DNA of 64,000 nucleotides from Ga0077523 sp038324085 (lineage in GTDB: Bacteria; Pseudomonadota; Gammaproteobacteria; Burkholderiales; Ga0077523): contig JBBQHP010000025.1 in assembly GCA_038324085.1 (NCBI GenBank), positions 4,451 to 68,450 on the forward strand, in the 5' to 3' direction. The notes under the pieces were generated by a model. That model did not search any database. It had not been told where the DNA came from and worked only from the letters and a program-made list of their open reading frames with translations. Positions within the stretch are counted from its first letter, which is position 1, and each line of letters opens with the position of its first letter. Of this stretch, positions 1 to 7,858 are shown piece by piece. A program made the position numbers and the translations under genes.

Positions 1-35
1 ATGTGCAGACTGACCTCAAGCTCCTGGGCGATCAT
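1..35 (-). CDS. clpA: ClpA, ATP-dependent Clp protease ATP-binding subunit (N-terminal 11 codons only)
   Basis: Only the start of the gene is inside the window. The ATG is at 35-33, and the reading frame runs MIAQELEVSLH before the edge, which is the well-conserved opening of ClpA. The start codon directly follows the clpS stop (TGA then ATG with no spacer), so the two are almost certainly co-transcribed and translationally coupled. ClpA is the AAA+ unfoldase that feeds substrates to ClpP, and ClpS is its adaptor, so the neighbour supports the call. The rest of the protein cannot be judged. Confidence 0.85.
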   Translation of the reverse strand, partial: MIAQELEVSLH

Positions 36-344
36 TCAATTTTCCTCCATCACGCACTGCAGCGGATGCTGGTGCTGCCGGGAATACGAAATCACCTGTT
101 CGACTTTCGTGGCTGCGACATCCCTCGGGTAGACACCGCATACACCCATCCCTTCCCGGTGGACCTTGAGCATTACCTGTGTTGCCTGCTCTCGCGTCAT
201 GCCGAAGAAGTTCTGCAGAACGCCCACGACGAAATCCATCGGCGTGTAGTCGTCGTTTAGCAGAAGCACCTTGTAGAGCGGTGGCGGCTTGACCTTCTGT
301 TTCTCGACTTCGAGAAGACCGCCTTCGCGAGGACCTGTTGCCAT
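36..344 (-). CDS. clpS: ClpS, N-degron adaptor for ClpAP
   Basis: ClpS binds N-terminal destabilising residues and delivers such proteins to ClpA. The product has the ClpS core: PPPLYKVLLLNDDYTPM, then a helix with MTREQATQ, then VHREGMGVCG, which together form the substrate pocket and ClpA-binding face. From the ATG at 344 it is 102 residues, close to the usual 100-110. A TTG five codons upstream (359) would give 107 residues and cannot be excluded. It lies downstream of icd on the same strand, separated by about 110 bases, and abuts clpA. Confidence 0.95.
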   Translation of the reverse strand: MATGPREGGLLEVEKQKVKPPPLYKVLLLNDDYTPMDFVVGVLQNFFGMTREQATQVMLKVHREGMGVCGVYPRDVAATKVEQVISYSRQHQHPLQCVMEEN

Positions 345-452
345 GACCTGACTACGCAAACGTTTCCATCGAGGACGACCCTATTTTGCGCGATACCCGG
401 AAATTTACAAGGGGCGCTTCGCTCTGGTGCAACCGCCATTTCTGCAACAATT

Positions 453-1700
453 TCACGCCCGCTTCATCTGCGCGATCATCGCCTTGCCGAATCCCGAACA
501 CGAAACCTGCGTAGCGCCGGGCATGAGGCGGGCAAAGTCATAGGTGACGGTGCGCGCACTGATCGCGGCCTCGGTAGAGGCGACGATCAGGTCCGCAGCC
601 TCGATCCAGCCCATATGTCGCAACATCATCTCCGCAGAAAGTACCAGCGATCCCGGATTCACGTAATCCTTGCCGGCGTATTTCGGCGCTGTTCCGTGGG
701 TTGCTTCGAACATCGCCACCGAATCGCTCAGATTGGCGCCCGGCGCGATGCCGATGCCACCGACCTGCGCGGCCAGAGCATCGGAAATGTAGTCGCCGTT
801 CAGGTTGAGCGTCGCGATCACGTCGTACTCCTCCGGTCGCAGGAGGATCTGCTGCAGGAAGGCATCCGCGATGACGTCCTTGATCACGATGCCGCCGGGC
901 AGTTTCATCCACGGACCGCCGTCCACCAGCTCGGCACCGAATTCGTTCTTCGCGAGCGCATACCCCCAGTCCCGGAACGCGCCTTCGGTGAACTTCATTA
1001 TGTTGCCCTTGTGGACCAGGGTCACCGACTTGCGCTTGTTCGCCACCGCGTACCGGATCGCCTTGCGTACCAGCCGCTCCGTCCCCTCTCGTGATACCGG
1101 TTTGATGCCGATGCCCGAAGTATCGGGAAACCGGATCTTCTTCACGCCCATCTCCGCGATGAGGAACTTGATCACTTTGCGACACGGCTCGCTCTCGGCC
1201 TGCCATTCGATGCCGGCGTAGATGTCCTCCGAGTTCTCCCGGAATATGACCATGTCCGTCTTTTCCGGATTCTTCAGCGGGCTCGGGACCCCGGCAAAAT
1301 AACGTACGGGCCGCAGGCAGACATACAGATCGAGCTCCTGGCGCAGCGCGACGTTGATCGAGCGAATGCCGCCGCCGACCGGTGTGGTGAGCGGCCCCTT
1401 GATGGAGACCACGTATTCCTTGGCTGCCTCGAGGGTTTCTTCGGGCAGCCAGACATTCTCGCCGTAGACCTTGGTGGCTTTCTCGCCTGCGTAGATCTCC
1501 ATCCAAGAAATCCGCCGCTTGCCGCCGTAGGCGGTAGCGACCGCGGCGTCCACGACATCCTTCATGACGGGCGAGATGTCGACGCCCGTGCCATCGCCCT
1601 CGATGTACGGAATGACGGGCAGGTCAGGCACGCGCAGGGTGAAATCCTGATTGACGACGATCTTCTCGCCGCTCTGCGGCACCTTGATATGCTTGTACAT
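453..1700 (-). CDS. icd: Isocitrate dehydrogenase, NADP-dependent
   Basis: Oxidatively decarboxylates isocitrate to 2-oxoglutarate in the TCA cycle. The 415-residue length matches the E. coli-type homodimeric enzyme. Visible family motifs include the N-terminal IPYIEGDGTG, the substrate/phosphorylation-loop region GGGIRSINVALRQ, FRENSEDIYAG, and the metal-binding region NLNGDYISDALAAQVGG followed by ATHGTAPKYAG. The Ser in GIRSIN is the residue that AceK phosphorylates in enterics; no aceK is in this window. The gene is divergent from the RraA-family gene. Isocitrate lyase, which competes for the same substrate, starts 1 kb away. Confidence 0.97.
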   Translation of the reverse strand: MYKHIKVPQSGEKIVVNQDFTLRVPDLPVIPYIEGDGTGVDISPVMKDVVDAAVATAYGGKRRISWMEIYAGEKATKVYGENVWLPEETLEAAKEYVVSIKGPLTTPVGGGIRSINVALRQELDLYVCLRPVRYFAGVPSPLKNPEKTDMVIFRENSEDIYAGIEWQAESEPCRKVIKFLIAEMGVKKIRFPDTSGIGIKPVSREGTERLVRKAIRYAVANKRKSVTLVHKGNIMKFTEGAFRDWGYALAKNEFGAELVDGGPWMKLPGGIVIKDVIADAFLQQILLRPEEYDVIATLNLNGDYISDALAAQVGGIGIAPGANLSDSVAMFEATHGTAPKYAGKDYVNPGSLVLSAEMMLRHMGWIEAADLIVASTEAAISARTVTYDFARLMPGATQVSCSGFGKAMIAQMKRA

Positions 1701-1859
1701 GGATAGCCCGTAGGAAGGTTGGGAACAGGACAGAACAAGAAGCGATTGTGAATCGGTTTCGCGTGGACGGCAGGCGCGAGCACCAGGATGTTATTCCACT
1801 CACCCCATCTTTGCGAAACCATGAACGAACCGCTCCATGACAACATCGGCACGTCGGCA

Positions 1860-2342
1860 ATGAACTTCAGGACGTCGGACCTGTGCGATAGCCACGCCGG
1901 GGTCGTGCGCGTGCTCGAACCCAAATTGCGCAGCTTCGGCGGACGCCGCACCTGCGATGGGCCGATCCGGACACTTCGGGTATTCGGTGACAACGCGATC
2001 GTTCGCGCGACTCTGTCGACAACGAGCAATGGCCATGTCCTCGTGGTGGACGGCGGCGGTTCGCTGCGTTGCGCACTGGTAGGCGACCAGCTCGCTCAAC
2101 TCGCCATCGATCATGGCTGGGCCGGGGTGGTTGTGTGGGGCTGCATTCGCGACTCGGTGCCGGTCGCGACAATGCCGCTCGCGGTGTTCGCGCTGGCAAC
2201 CCACCCGCTCCGAAGCGCCAGGCTGGGAACGGGTGTACGAGCGATTCCGGTCACCATTGCCGGGGTGGCGGTGAATCCGGGCGAATACCTTTATGCGGAC
2301 GACGACGGAATCCTTATCGCACCGCGTCGAATCGAGGCTTGA
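1860..2342 (+). CDS. rraA: RraA family protein (RNase E regulator / 4-hydroxy-4-methyl-2-oxoglutarate aldolase family)
   Basis: The 160-residue product follows the RraA fold from FRTSDLCD through FGGRRTCDGPI and VLVVDGGGSLRCALVGDQLA to the C-terminal PGEYLYADDDGI. E. coli RraA inhibits RNase E; other family members are metal-dependent aldolases acting on 4-hydroxy-4-methyl-2-oxoglutarate or oxaloacetate. Here the conserved site reads WGCIRDS, with the Arg-Asp pair used by the aldolases, whereas E. coli RraA has Arg-Gln. Catalysis is therefore possible, but this is inference. I chose the ATG at 1860 because it aligns with the family N-terminus; in-frame ATGs at 1788 and 1821 also exist and no start has a strong ribosome site. 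Confidence 0.85.
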   Translation: MNFRTSDLCDSHAGVVRVLEPKLRSFGGRRTCDGPIRTLRVFGDNAIVRATLSTTSNGHVLVVDGGGSLRCALVGDQLAQLAIDHGWAGVVVWGCIRDSVPVATMPLAVFALATHPLRSARLGTGVRAIPVTIAGVAVNPGEYLYADDDGILIAPRRIEA

Positions 2343-2687
2343 ATCTCGAAAATTTTTCGAAACAGTTTTTCACGATGTGGCATTTTGAGCGCTTTTAAAG
2401 AGATATCTTACTGAAAAGGCACTCTAAAGTCCCATCCCAATCGCGATGTTGCGATGCGCAATCCGAATCGTATAGCCTCCAGTCCATGACCTCCTCGCCG
2501 CGGGGCATCCCGCAGAGGCGGATCTTGAGGAGCCGACGCCACGGCGTCAGCCCCGCAAGCGTGCCGGCTCGGATCTCCGGCCGCCCTTGTGGATTGGGCC
2601 CGGCCGCGGCTTCGAGCGGCCCCAGGGGGCTCCCGGCTCGCACCCTCCGGCTAACAGATTCAACCATCACGATCGAGGACACGAACC
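2343..2687 (+). other. Intergenic region upstream of aceA
   Basis: No convincing gene is seen in these 345 bases. The first 80 or so are AT-rich for this genome, which suits a promoter region. The remainder is GC-rich with short inverted repeats, for example GACGCC/GGCGTC at 2535-2548, and a GCCGC/GCGGC pair further on, that could form RNA structure in the aceA leader. Two short open frames here have no recognisable product or ribosome site and were not called. A GAGGA ribosome site lies just ahead of the aceA ATG. Confidence 0.4.
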
Positions 2688-3965
2688 ATGACCCGTGAGC
2701 AACAAATTGCGCAAATCAAGAAGGACTGGGCGGAGAACCCCCGCTGGAAAGGCGTCTCCCGCCCCTATGGTGCCGAAGACGTGCATCGCCTCCGGGGTAC
2801 GGTGCAAATCGAGCACACGCTTGCCCGTCGCGGCGCCGACAAACTGTGGAAACTCCTGCATGAAGAGCCGTTCATCAACGCGCTCGGCGCACTGACCGGC
2901 AATCAGGCAATGCAGCAGGTCAAGGCCGGTCTGAAGGCCATCTACCTTTCAGGCTGGCAAGTCGCTGCCGATGCCAACATCGCCGGCGAAATGTACCCGG
3001 ACCAGTCGCTATACCCGGTGAACAGCGTGCCGAGCGTCGTTCGCCGCATCAACAGCACATTGATCCGGGCAGACCAGATCCACCACGCCGAAGGCAAGGA
3101 TGACACTGACTGGTTTGCGCCCATCGTGGCCGACGCCGAAGCCGGATTCGGGGGCGTCCTGAATGCCCACGAGCTGATGAAGGCCATGATCGACGCCGGT
3201 GCGGCGGGCGTGCACTTCGAGGACCAGCTCGCAGCAGCCAAGAAATGTGGGCACATGGGCGGCAAGGTTCTCGTTCCCACGCAGGAAGCCGTGCAGAAAC
3301 TGGTTGCCGCACGCCTCGCAGCCGACATCATGGGGGTACCGACACTGGTATTCGCCCGGACCGACGCCGAAGCCGCCAACCTGATCACGTCCGACTTCGA
3401 CGAGAACGACAAGCCCTTCGTCACGGGCGAGCGGACTTCCGAGGGCTTCTACCGCGTGAAGAACGGCATCGGCCAGGCGATATCGCGAGGCCTCGCCTAT
3501 GCCCCGTATGCCGACCTCATCTGGTGCGAAACCGGCACGCCGGATCTGCAGTTCGCGCGCAAGTTCGCGGAGGCGATCCGCGCGGCCTTCCCCGGCAAGA
3601 TGCTTGCGTACAACTGCTCCCCGTCGTTCAACTGGAAGAAGAATCTCGACGACGCCACCATCGCCAAGTTCCAGCGCGAGCTGGGCGCAATGGGTTACAA
3701 GTTCCAGTTCATCACGCTGGCCGGGTTCCACTCGCTCAACTACGGCATGTTCGAACTGGCCTACGGCTACGCGCGGGACAACATGAGCGCGTTCGTCGAG
3801 CTGCAACAGAAGGAGTTCGCGGCGGCAGAGAAGGGCTTCACCGCCGTCAAGCATCAGCGCGAAGTCGGCACCGGGTATTTCGACGAGGTCACCCAGGTGA
3901 TCCAGGCGGGACGCTCGTCGACGACCGCACTGACCGGTTCCACGGAAGAAGCACAGTTCGCCTGA
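2688..3965 (+). CDS. aceA: Isocitrate lyase
   Basis: Cleaves isocitrate to glyoxylate and succinate, the first step of the glyoxylate shunt, allowing growth on acetate or fatty acids. The 425-residue protein carries the catalytic loop KKCGHMGGKV (Cys near residue 186), the FEDQ strand before it, and the metal/substrate residues in WFAPIVADAEAGFGG. Length matches the bacterial AceA class. Start ATG at 2688 has a GAGGA ribosome site. A strong terminator follows the stop, and malate synthase, the next enzyme in the shunt, begins 160 bases downstream, so the two are neighbours but probably separately controlled. Confidence 0.97.
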   Translation: MTREQQIAQIKKDWAENPRWKGVSRPYGAEDVHRLRGTVQIEHTLARRGADKLWKLLHEEPFINALGALTGNQAMQQVKAGLKAIYLSGWQVAADANIAGEMYPDQSLYPVNSVPSVVRRINSTLIRADQIHHAEGKDDTDWFAPIVADAEAGFGGVLNAHELMKAMIDAGAAGVHFEDQLAAAKKCGHMGGKVLVPTQEAVQKLVAARLAADIMGVPTLVFARTDAEAANLITSDFDENDKPFVTGERTSEGFYRVKNGIGQAISRGLAYAPYADLIWCETGTPDLQFARKFAEAIRAAFPGKMLAYNCSPSFNWKKNLDDATIAKFQRELGAMGYKFQFITLAGFHSLNYGMFELAYGYARDNMSAFVELQQKEFAAAEKGFTAVKHQREVGTGYFDEVTQVIQAGRSSTTALTGSTEEAQFA

Positions 3966-3986
3966 CCCTCCGGCAGCACGACCAGA

Positions 3987-4024
3987 CCGCCCGCGCGCTT
4001 CGTGCGCCCGGGCGGTTTTCTTTT
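3987..4024 (+). terminator. Rho-independent terminator after aceA
   Basis: A GC-rich stem (CCGCCC and GCGCGC arms around a short TTC loop, with a small bulge, closed by GGGCGG) is followed directly by TTTTCTTTT. It starts about 20 bases after the aceA stop and would separate aceA from aceB transcription. Confidence 0.8.
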
Positions 4025-4124
4025 GCCGGCCCGGCCGGGGATGCTGCATTGCAAGAGCTGATGCCATAATGCGCGATTCTCGCAGCATCGCATTGGTTCC
4101 TTCCAGGCACTTCCGGAGACACTC

Positions 4125-5741
4125 ATGAGTACCCAAACCTACGGTGCCGGCATCGACGTGCTCGCCCCAGTCACTGCCGAATTCGCCCAGATTCTCACCC
4201 CGGAGGCGATCGACTTCGTTGCCAGGCTGCACCGCGCCTTCAATCCGCGTCGGCTCGAACTGCTCGAACGCCGCAAGGTGCGCCAGGCCGAGATCGACGG
4301 CGGCGCGCTCCCCGACTTTCTGCCCGAGACCCAGCACATTCGCGAAGCCCAGTGGCAGGTGGCTCCGGTGCCCGCCGATCTCCAGGACCGCCGCGTCGAG
4401 ATTACCGGGCCGACGGACCGCAAGATGGTCATCAACGCGCTCAATTGCGGTGCCAACACCTTCATGGCGGACTTCGAGGATTCGAGCACGCCGACCTGGG
4501 AAAACCAGATCCGGGGGCAGATCAACATGCGCGATGCGCTGGCCCGCACCATCTCCTTCACCAATCCCGATGGCAAGCAGTATCGGCTGAACGACAACGT
4601 CGCGGCCCTGCTCGTACGCCCGCGCGGCTGGCATCTCGACGAGAAGCACCTCAAGGTCGACGGGCAGGTCGTCTCGGGCAGCCTGTTCGACTTCGGCCTC
4701 TATTTCTTCCACAACGCCAAGGAGCGCGCGCAGAAGGGATCCGGGATATATCTCTACCTCCCCAAGATGGAAAGCCACCTCGAGGCGCGGCTGTGGAACG
4801 ACGCCTTCGTGCTCGCGCAGACGACGCTCGGCGTTCCCCAGGGTTCGGTCAAGGCGACGGTATTGATCGAGACCATCCTCGGCGCATTCGAGATGGAAGA
4901 GATCCTGTACGAACTGCGCGAACACTCGGCGGGCCTCAATTGTGGCCGCTGGGACTACATCTTCTCGTGCATCAAGAAATTCAGGAAGCAACCCGAATTC
5001 ATCCTGGCCGACCGCGGGCTCGTGACCATGACCAGCCCGTTCATGCGCGCCTACTCCCTGCTGCTCATAAAGACCTGCCACAGGCGCGGCGCGTTCGCGA
5101 TGGGCGGAATGGCTGCGCAGATTCCGATCAAGAACGATGCCGCCGCAAATGATGCCGCGATGGCCAAGGTTCGCGCCGACAAGGCGCGCGAAGCCAGCGA
5201 TGGCCACGACGGCACGTGGGTGGCCCATCCCGGCCTGGTGCCGATCGCAAAGGCGGAGTTCGACAAGGTCATGAAAACGCCGAACCAGATCGCCAAGCAG
5301 CGCGACGACGTTCAGGTCGCAGCGAAGGACCTGCTCGATTTCCAGCCGAAGGGGCCCATCACCGAGAACGGACTGCGCATCAACATCAATATCGGCATCC
5401 AGTACATGGGCGCGTGGCTTGCGGGGACGGGTTGCGTGCCCATCTTCAATCTGATGGAAGACGCGGCGACTGCGGAGATATCACGCGCGCAGATCTGGCA
5501 CTGGATCCGCAGCCCGAAGGGCGTGCTTGACGACGGCCGCAAGGTCACGCGCGAGATGTTCTCCAGCCTCGTGCCGCAGGAGCTTGCCAAGGTCAAGGAC
5601 ATGCTCGGCGACGACGGGTGGAATGCGGGCCGGTACCAGGAGGGCGCCCGGATGTTCGAGCAACTCACGCTCGCCGAGGATTTCGCCGACTTCCTTACCT
5701 TGCCGGCCTACGACTGGATCATCGAGCACGAACATCGCTGA
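4125..5741 (+). CDS. aceB: Malate synthase A
   Basis: Condenses glyoxylate with acetyl-CoA to give malate, the second glyoxylate-shunt step. The 538-residue length is that of the A-type enzyme. Motifs: MADFEDSSTPTW (metal-binding acidic residues), LLVRPRGWHLDEKH, VLIETILGAFEMEEI, and the malate synthase signature LREHSAGLNCGRWDYIFS. The start ATG has a CGGAG ribosome site. It sits after aceA and its terminator, so it probably has its own promoter in 4025-4124. Confidence 0.97.
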   Translation: MSTQTYGAGIDVLAPVTAEFAQILTPEAIDFVARLHRAFNPRRLELLERRKVRQAEIDGGALPDFLPETQHIREAQWQVAPVPADLQDRRVEITGPTDRKMVINALNCGANTFMADFEDSSTPTWENQIRGQINMRDALARTISFTNPDGKQYRLNDNVAALLVRPRGWHLDEKHLKVDGQVVSGSLFDFGLYFFHNAKERAQKGSGIYLYLPKMESHLEARLWNDAFVLAQTTLGVPQGSVKATVLIETILGAFEMEEILYELREHSAGLNCGRWDYIFSCIKKFRKQPEFILADRGLVTMTSPFMRAYSLLLIKTCHRRGAFAMGGMAAQIPIKNDAAANDAAMAKVRADKAREASDGHDGTWVAHPGLVPIAKAEFDKVMKTPNQIAKQRDDVQVAAKDLLDFQPKGPITENGLRININIGIQYMGAWLAGTGCVPIFNLMEDAATAEISRAQIWHWIRSPKGVLDDGRKVTREMFSSLVPQELAKVKDMLGDDGWNAGRYQEGARMFEQLTLAEDFADFLTLPAYDWIIEHEHR

Positions 5742-5763
5742 ACGGACCAGCCCGCAGGGGCGG

Positions 5764-6306
5764 GTGATCCTGTTCAACAAGCCCTTCGGGGTGCAGTGCC
5801 AGTTCACGGGTGAACCTGGCGTGCGCACCTTGAAGGACTTCGTCGACGTGCCCGGTGTCTACGCCGCGGGGCGGCTGGATGCGGACAGCGAAGGACTCGT
5901 CGTGCTGACCGCCGACGGCGCATTGCAGGCGCGATTGACGCATCCACGCCACAAGCAGCCGAAGACCTATCGCGCGCAAGTCGAGGGCACTCCGGATGAG
6001 CCTGCGCTCAATGCTCTGCGCCACGGGATCGTGCTCAGGGATGGCCCCACCCGTCCTGCGCTCGCGCGCTGCATCGATCAGCCCGCAGACCTCTGGCCCC
6101 GCGACCCGCCGATCCGGATGCGCCGACACATTCCGACCGCCTGGATCGAGTTGATCCTCACCGAAGGCAGGAACCGGCAGGTGCGTCGCATGACCGCCGC
6201 AGTCGGGTACCCGACCTTGCGCCTCATCCGCTGGGGCATTGGCCCCTGGACCGTCGACGGCATCGCCCCGGGAACGTGGCGCGATGAGAATGACGGAATC
6301 GGCTGA
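5764..6306 (+). CDS. rluE: 23S rRNA pseudouridine synthase, RluE type
   Basis: The protein has the RsuA/RluE catalytic domain: ILFNKPFGVQCQF at the N-terminus, the catalytic Asp in AAGRLDADSEGL, the strand HPRHKQPKTYRAQVEG, and the C-terminal LTEGRNRQVRRM. It lacks an N-terminal S4 domain, as RluE does; that enzyme modifies uridine 2457 in 23S rRNA. I chose the GTG at 5764, with AGGGGCGG just upstream, giving 180 residues; the open frame extends further 5' but there it overlaps aceB. It begins 22 bases after the aceB stop, so the pair may be co-transcribed. Confidence 0.88.
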   Translation: MILFNKPFGVQCQFTGEPGVRTLKDFVDVPGVYAAGRLDADSEGLVVLTADGALQARLTHPRHKQPKTYRAQVEGTPDEPALNALRHGIVLRDGPTRPALARCIDQPADLWPRDPPIRMRRHIPTAWIELILTEGRNRQVRRMTAAVGYPTLRLIRWGIGPWTVDGIAPGTWRDENDGIG

Positions 6307-6616
6307 TCGGTCGAGTCGGCGGATCCGGTCGCTTCCGTTGGCGCAGAGCACGCGACGCAGCGCAATACCGCGCGCGCGTGAACCGCCCGCAGGCATCCCG
6401 GCTCGCGCGTCGCACCCTGCACTTGCACATAGCAGCGACCGCCGGAATCGAAACCGGGAATGATCGATGCCGGATCACCCGGCAACGCCCCCGGGTGATT
6501 CGAACGCCAGGCCTGCGCGCCCCTTCGGATCATTTTGACGCTCTCCGAAGCTCCCGATATCCTTCCGCCTGTTGCGCGGGCTGAATCTCGGCTCAACGTC
6601 GGGAGGAAGATTCCGG
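6307..6616 (+). other. Intergenic region between rluE and the small basic protein
   Basis: About 310 bases without a supported gene. Short open frames on both strands have no family resemblance and no ribosome sites. The last 15 bases hold the GGGAGGA ribosome site of the next small gene, so a promoter for it presumably lies here, but I could not fix -35/-10 boxes with confidence. Confidence 0.4.
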
Positions 6617-6814
6617 ATGAAATCGATGCCTACTGTCCTGGTCGCGGTCCTCAGCTTCGCCGCGCTTGACCAGGTCACCGTCCGGGCCGCCGTCGGTCCG
6701 GCCCAGGGGCGCAAACAGGTCAGCCAGCCCGCCGCGGAGAGCGCGACGAACCGAAAGAAGTCCCACAGCGCCGGTACCAAGCAAGCTCCGGCAAAGGAAA
6801 AGAAAACCGACTGA
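6617..6814 (+). CDS. Small secreted Lys/Ala-rich protein of unknown function
   Basis: A 65-residue product. Residues 1-20 (MKSMPTVLVAVLSFAALDQV) look like a signal peptide; the rest is hydrophilic and basic, with Lys, Ala, Ser and Gln and an ending KEKKTD, and no cysteine. I do not recognise the family. The start is well supported: GGGAGGA lies 9 bases upstream of ATG. A perfect hairpin terminator follows, so this is a self-contained transcription unit. Such small basic periplasmic proteins are common in betaproteobacteria, but their roles are mostly unknown. Confidence 0.65.
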   Translation: MKSMPTVLVAVLSFAALDQVTVRAAVGPAQGRKQVSQPAAESATNRKKSHSAGTKQAPAKEKKTD

Positions 6815-6835
6815 CGCGCCCACCGACGATCCACG

Positions 6836-6865
6836 AAGGCAGGGCGTCGGCCCTGCCTTTTTCTT
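6836..6865 (+). terminator. Rho-independent terminator after the small basic protein
   Basis: A perfect 10-bp stem (AAGGCAGGGC/GCCCTGCCTT) with a GTCG loop, running into TTTCTT. It ends only 7 bases before the NUDIX start codon, so the NUDIX-mnmA genes would need read-through or a promoter inside the upstream gene. Confidence 0.85.
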
Positions 6866-6872
6866 GGTCCCG

Positions 6873-7322
6873 ATGAACGAATCGATCTGGAAACCTCACG
6901 TCACCGTCGCCGCAGTCCTCGAACGCGAGGGGCGCTTCCTCGTGGTCGAGGAACAGACGGACGACGGTGTCCGCCTCAACCAGCCTGCAGGGCACCTCGA
7001 GGCGAATGAGAGCATCGTCGACGGCGCGGTGCGCGAGGCGATGGAAGAGACCGCCTATCGATTCGAACCGCGGCACGTCGTCGGAATCTATCGATGGCAG
7101 CACCCTTCCGGAGTCGTCTACCTGCGGTTCGCATTCACCGGCCCGATCGTGGCGCACGAGGCCGGGCGAATCCTGGACCAGGGCATCCTGCGTGCGCTCT
7201 GGCTCACTCCGGATGAACTCCGGGCCGAACACGCGCGGCATCGCAGCCCGCTCGTCATGCGCTGCGTCGATGACTACCTGGCCGGGCGGCGCTTCCCGCT
7301 CGAACTGCTCGCGCATCTGTGA
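6873..7322 (+). CDS. nudJ: NUDIX hydrolase, NudJ-like
   Basis: A 149-residue phosphohydrolase of nucleoside diphosphate derivatives. The NUDIX box is GHLEANESIVDGAVREAMEE, matching Gx5Ex7REUxEE, and the N-terminus WKPHVTVAAVLEREGRFL resembles NudJ (YmfB), which acts on HMP-PP and nucleotides. As in E. coli, it precedes mnmA. Its stop overlaps the GTG of the next gene. No strong ribosome site is visible, and the preceding terminator is unusually close. Confidence 0.88.
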   Translation: MNESIWKPHVTVAAVLEREGRFLVVEEQTDDGVRLNQPAGHLEANESIVDGAVREAMEETAYRFEPRHVVGIYRWQHPSGVVYLRFAFTGPIVAHEAGRILDQGILRALWLTPDELRAEHARHRSPLVMRCVDDYLAGRRFPLELLAHL

Positions 7323-7858
7323 GCCTGGCCGCCCTCTTCGTTGCGCTCGGCGCCGCCGGAGCACCGGCCTCCGTGGAGCTTTGCTACAACTACGGCTGCG
7401 CCCGCCAGATGATCGTGGCGCTCGAAGACACCGTGCTGGATTCGGTGGCGCACCTGTTCGCGGACGTTGACAGCGCCGCGAGCGAACGCGTCGCCATCGC
7501 GCTCGCCCTGGGCATGCTGGCCCGAGCCGCCAGCGCTGATGCGCCCGTGGGGGCGGACCTGGGCGGCAACGGACTCGCCGAGTCCGGCGTCGAGGGACGC
7601 ATGGACTGCATCGACCACTCGAACAATGCGACTCGCTACCTCGCGCTGATGCGCGATCGTGGCTGGCTGCATTTCCACGACACGGGCCCACGCGTGCTGC
7701 GGATGCGCTATTTCGTGGCCGCGCACTGGACCGCGACGATCCGGGAACGAGCCACCGGCGCCGATTACTCTGTGGATACCTGGTTCCGTCGCAACGGCTA
7801 TCCCGCCGTGGTGATGCCCTTGGCCGACTGGCGCCGCGGAGCGGACTGGAATGAATAG
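7319..7858 (+). CDS. Conserved hypothetical protein between NUDIX and mnmA
   Basis: A 179-residue protein starting with GTG that overlaps the NUDIX stop by four bases and overlaps the mnmA start by eight, so it is clearly part of the operon. The first 17 residues are hydrophobic (MSLAALFVALGAAGAPA), suggesting export or a membrane anchor. The middle has Ala-rich helices, and the C-terminal half is rich in Trp, His and Arg (GRMDCIDHSNN, WLHFHDTGPR, YSVDTWFRRNGYPAVV). There is no motif I can tie to a function. In enterics this position holds HflD, but the sequence here does not look like HflD. Confidence 0.75.
   Translation: MSLAALFVALGAAGAPASVELCYNYGCARQMIVALEDTVLDSVAHLFADVDSAASERVAIALALGMLARAASADAPVGADLGGNGLAESGVEGRMDCIDHSNNATRYLALMRDRGWLHFHDTGPRVLRMRYFVAAHWTATIRERATGADYSVDTWFRRNGYPAVVMPLADWRRGADWNE

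Noticed and set aside
2395..2698. Short open frames on both strands upstream of aceA
   Set aside because: No ribosome sites or family features; one overlaps the aceA start. More likely leader or promoter sequence.
3009..5228. A 739-codon open frame on the minus strand opposite aceA and aceB
   Set aside because: It is antisense to two clear enzymes. High GC with strong codon bias opens the opposite frame; composition is Arg/Gly/Glu/His-rich with no family match.
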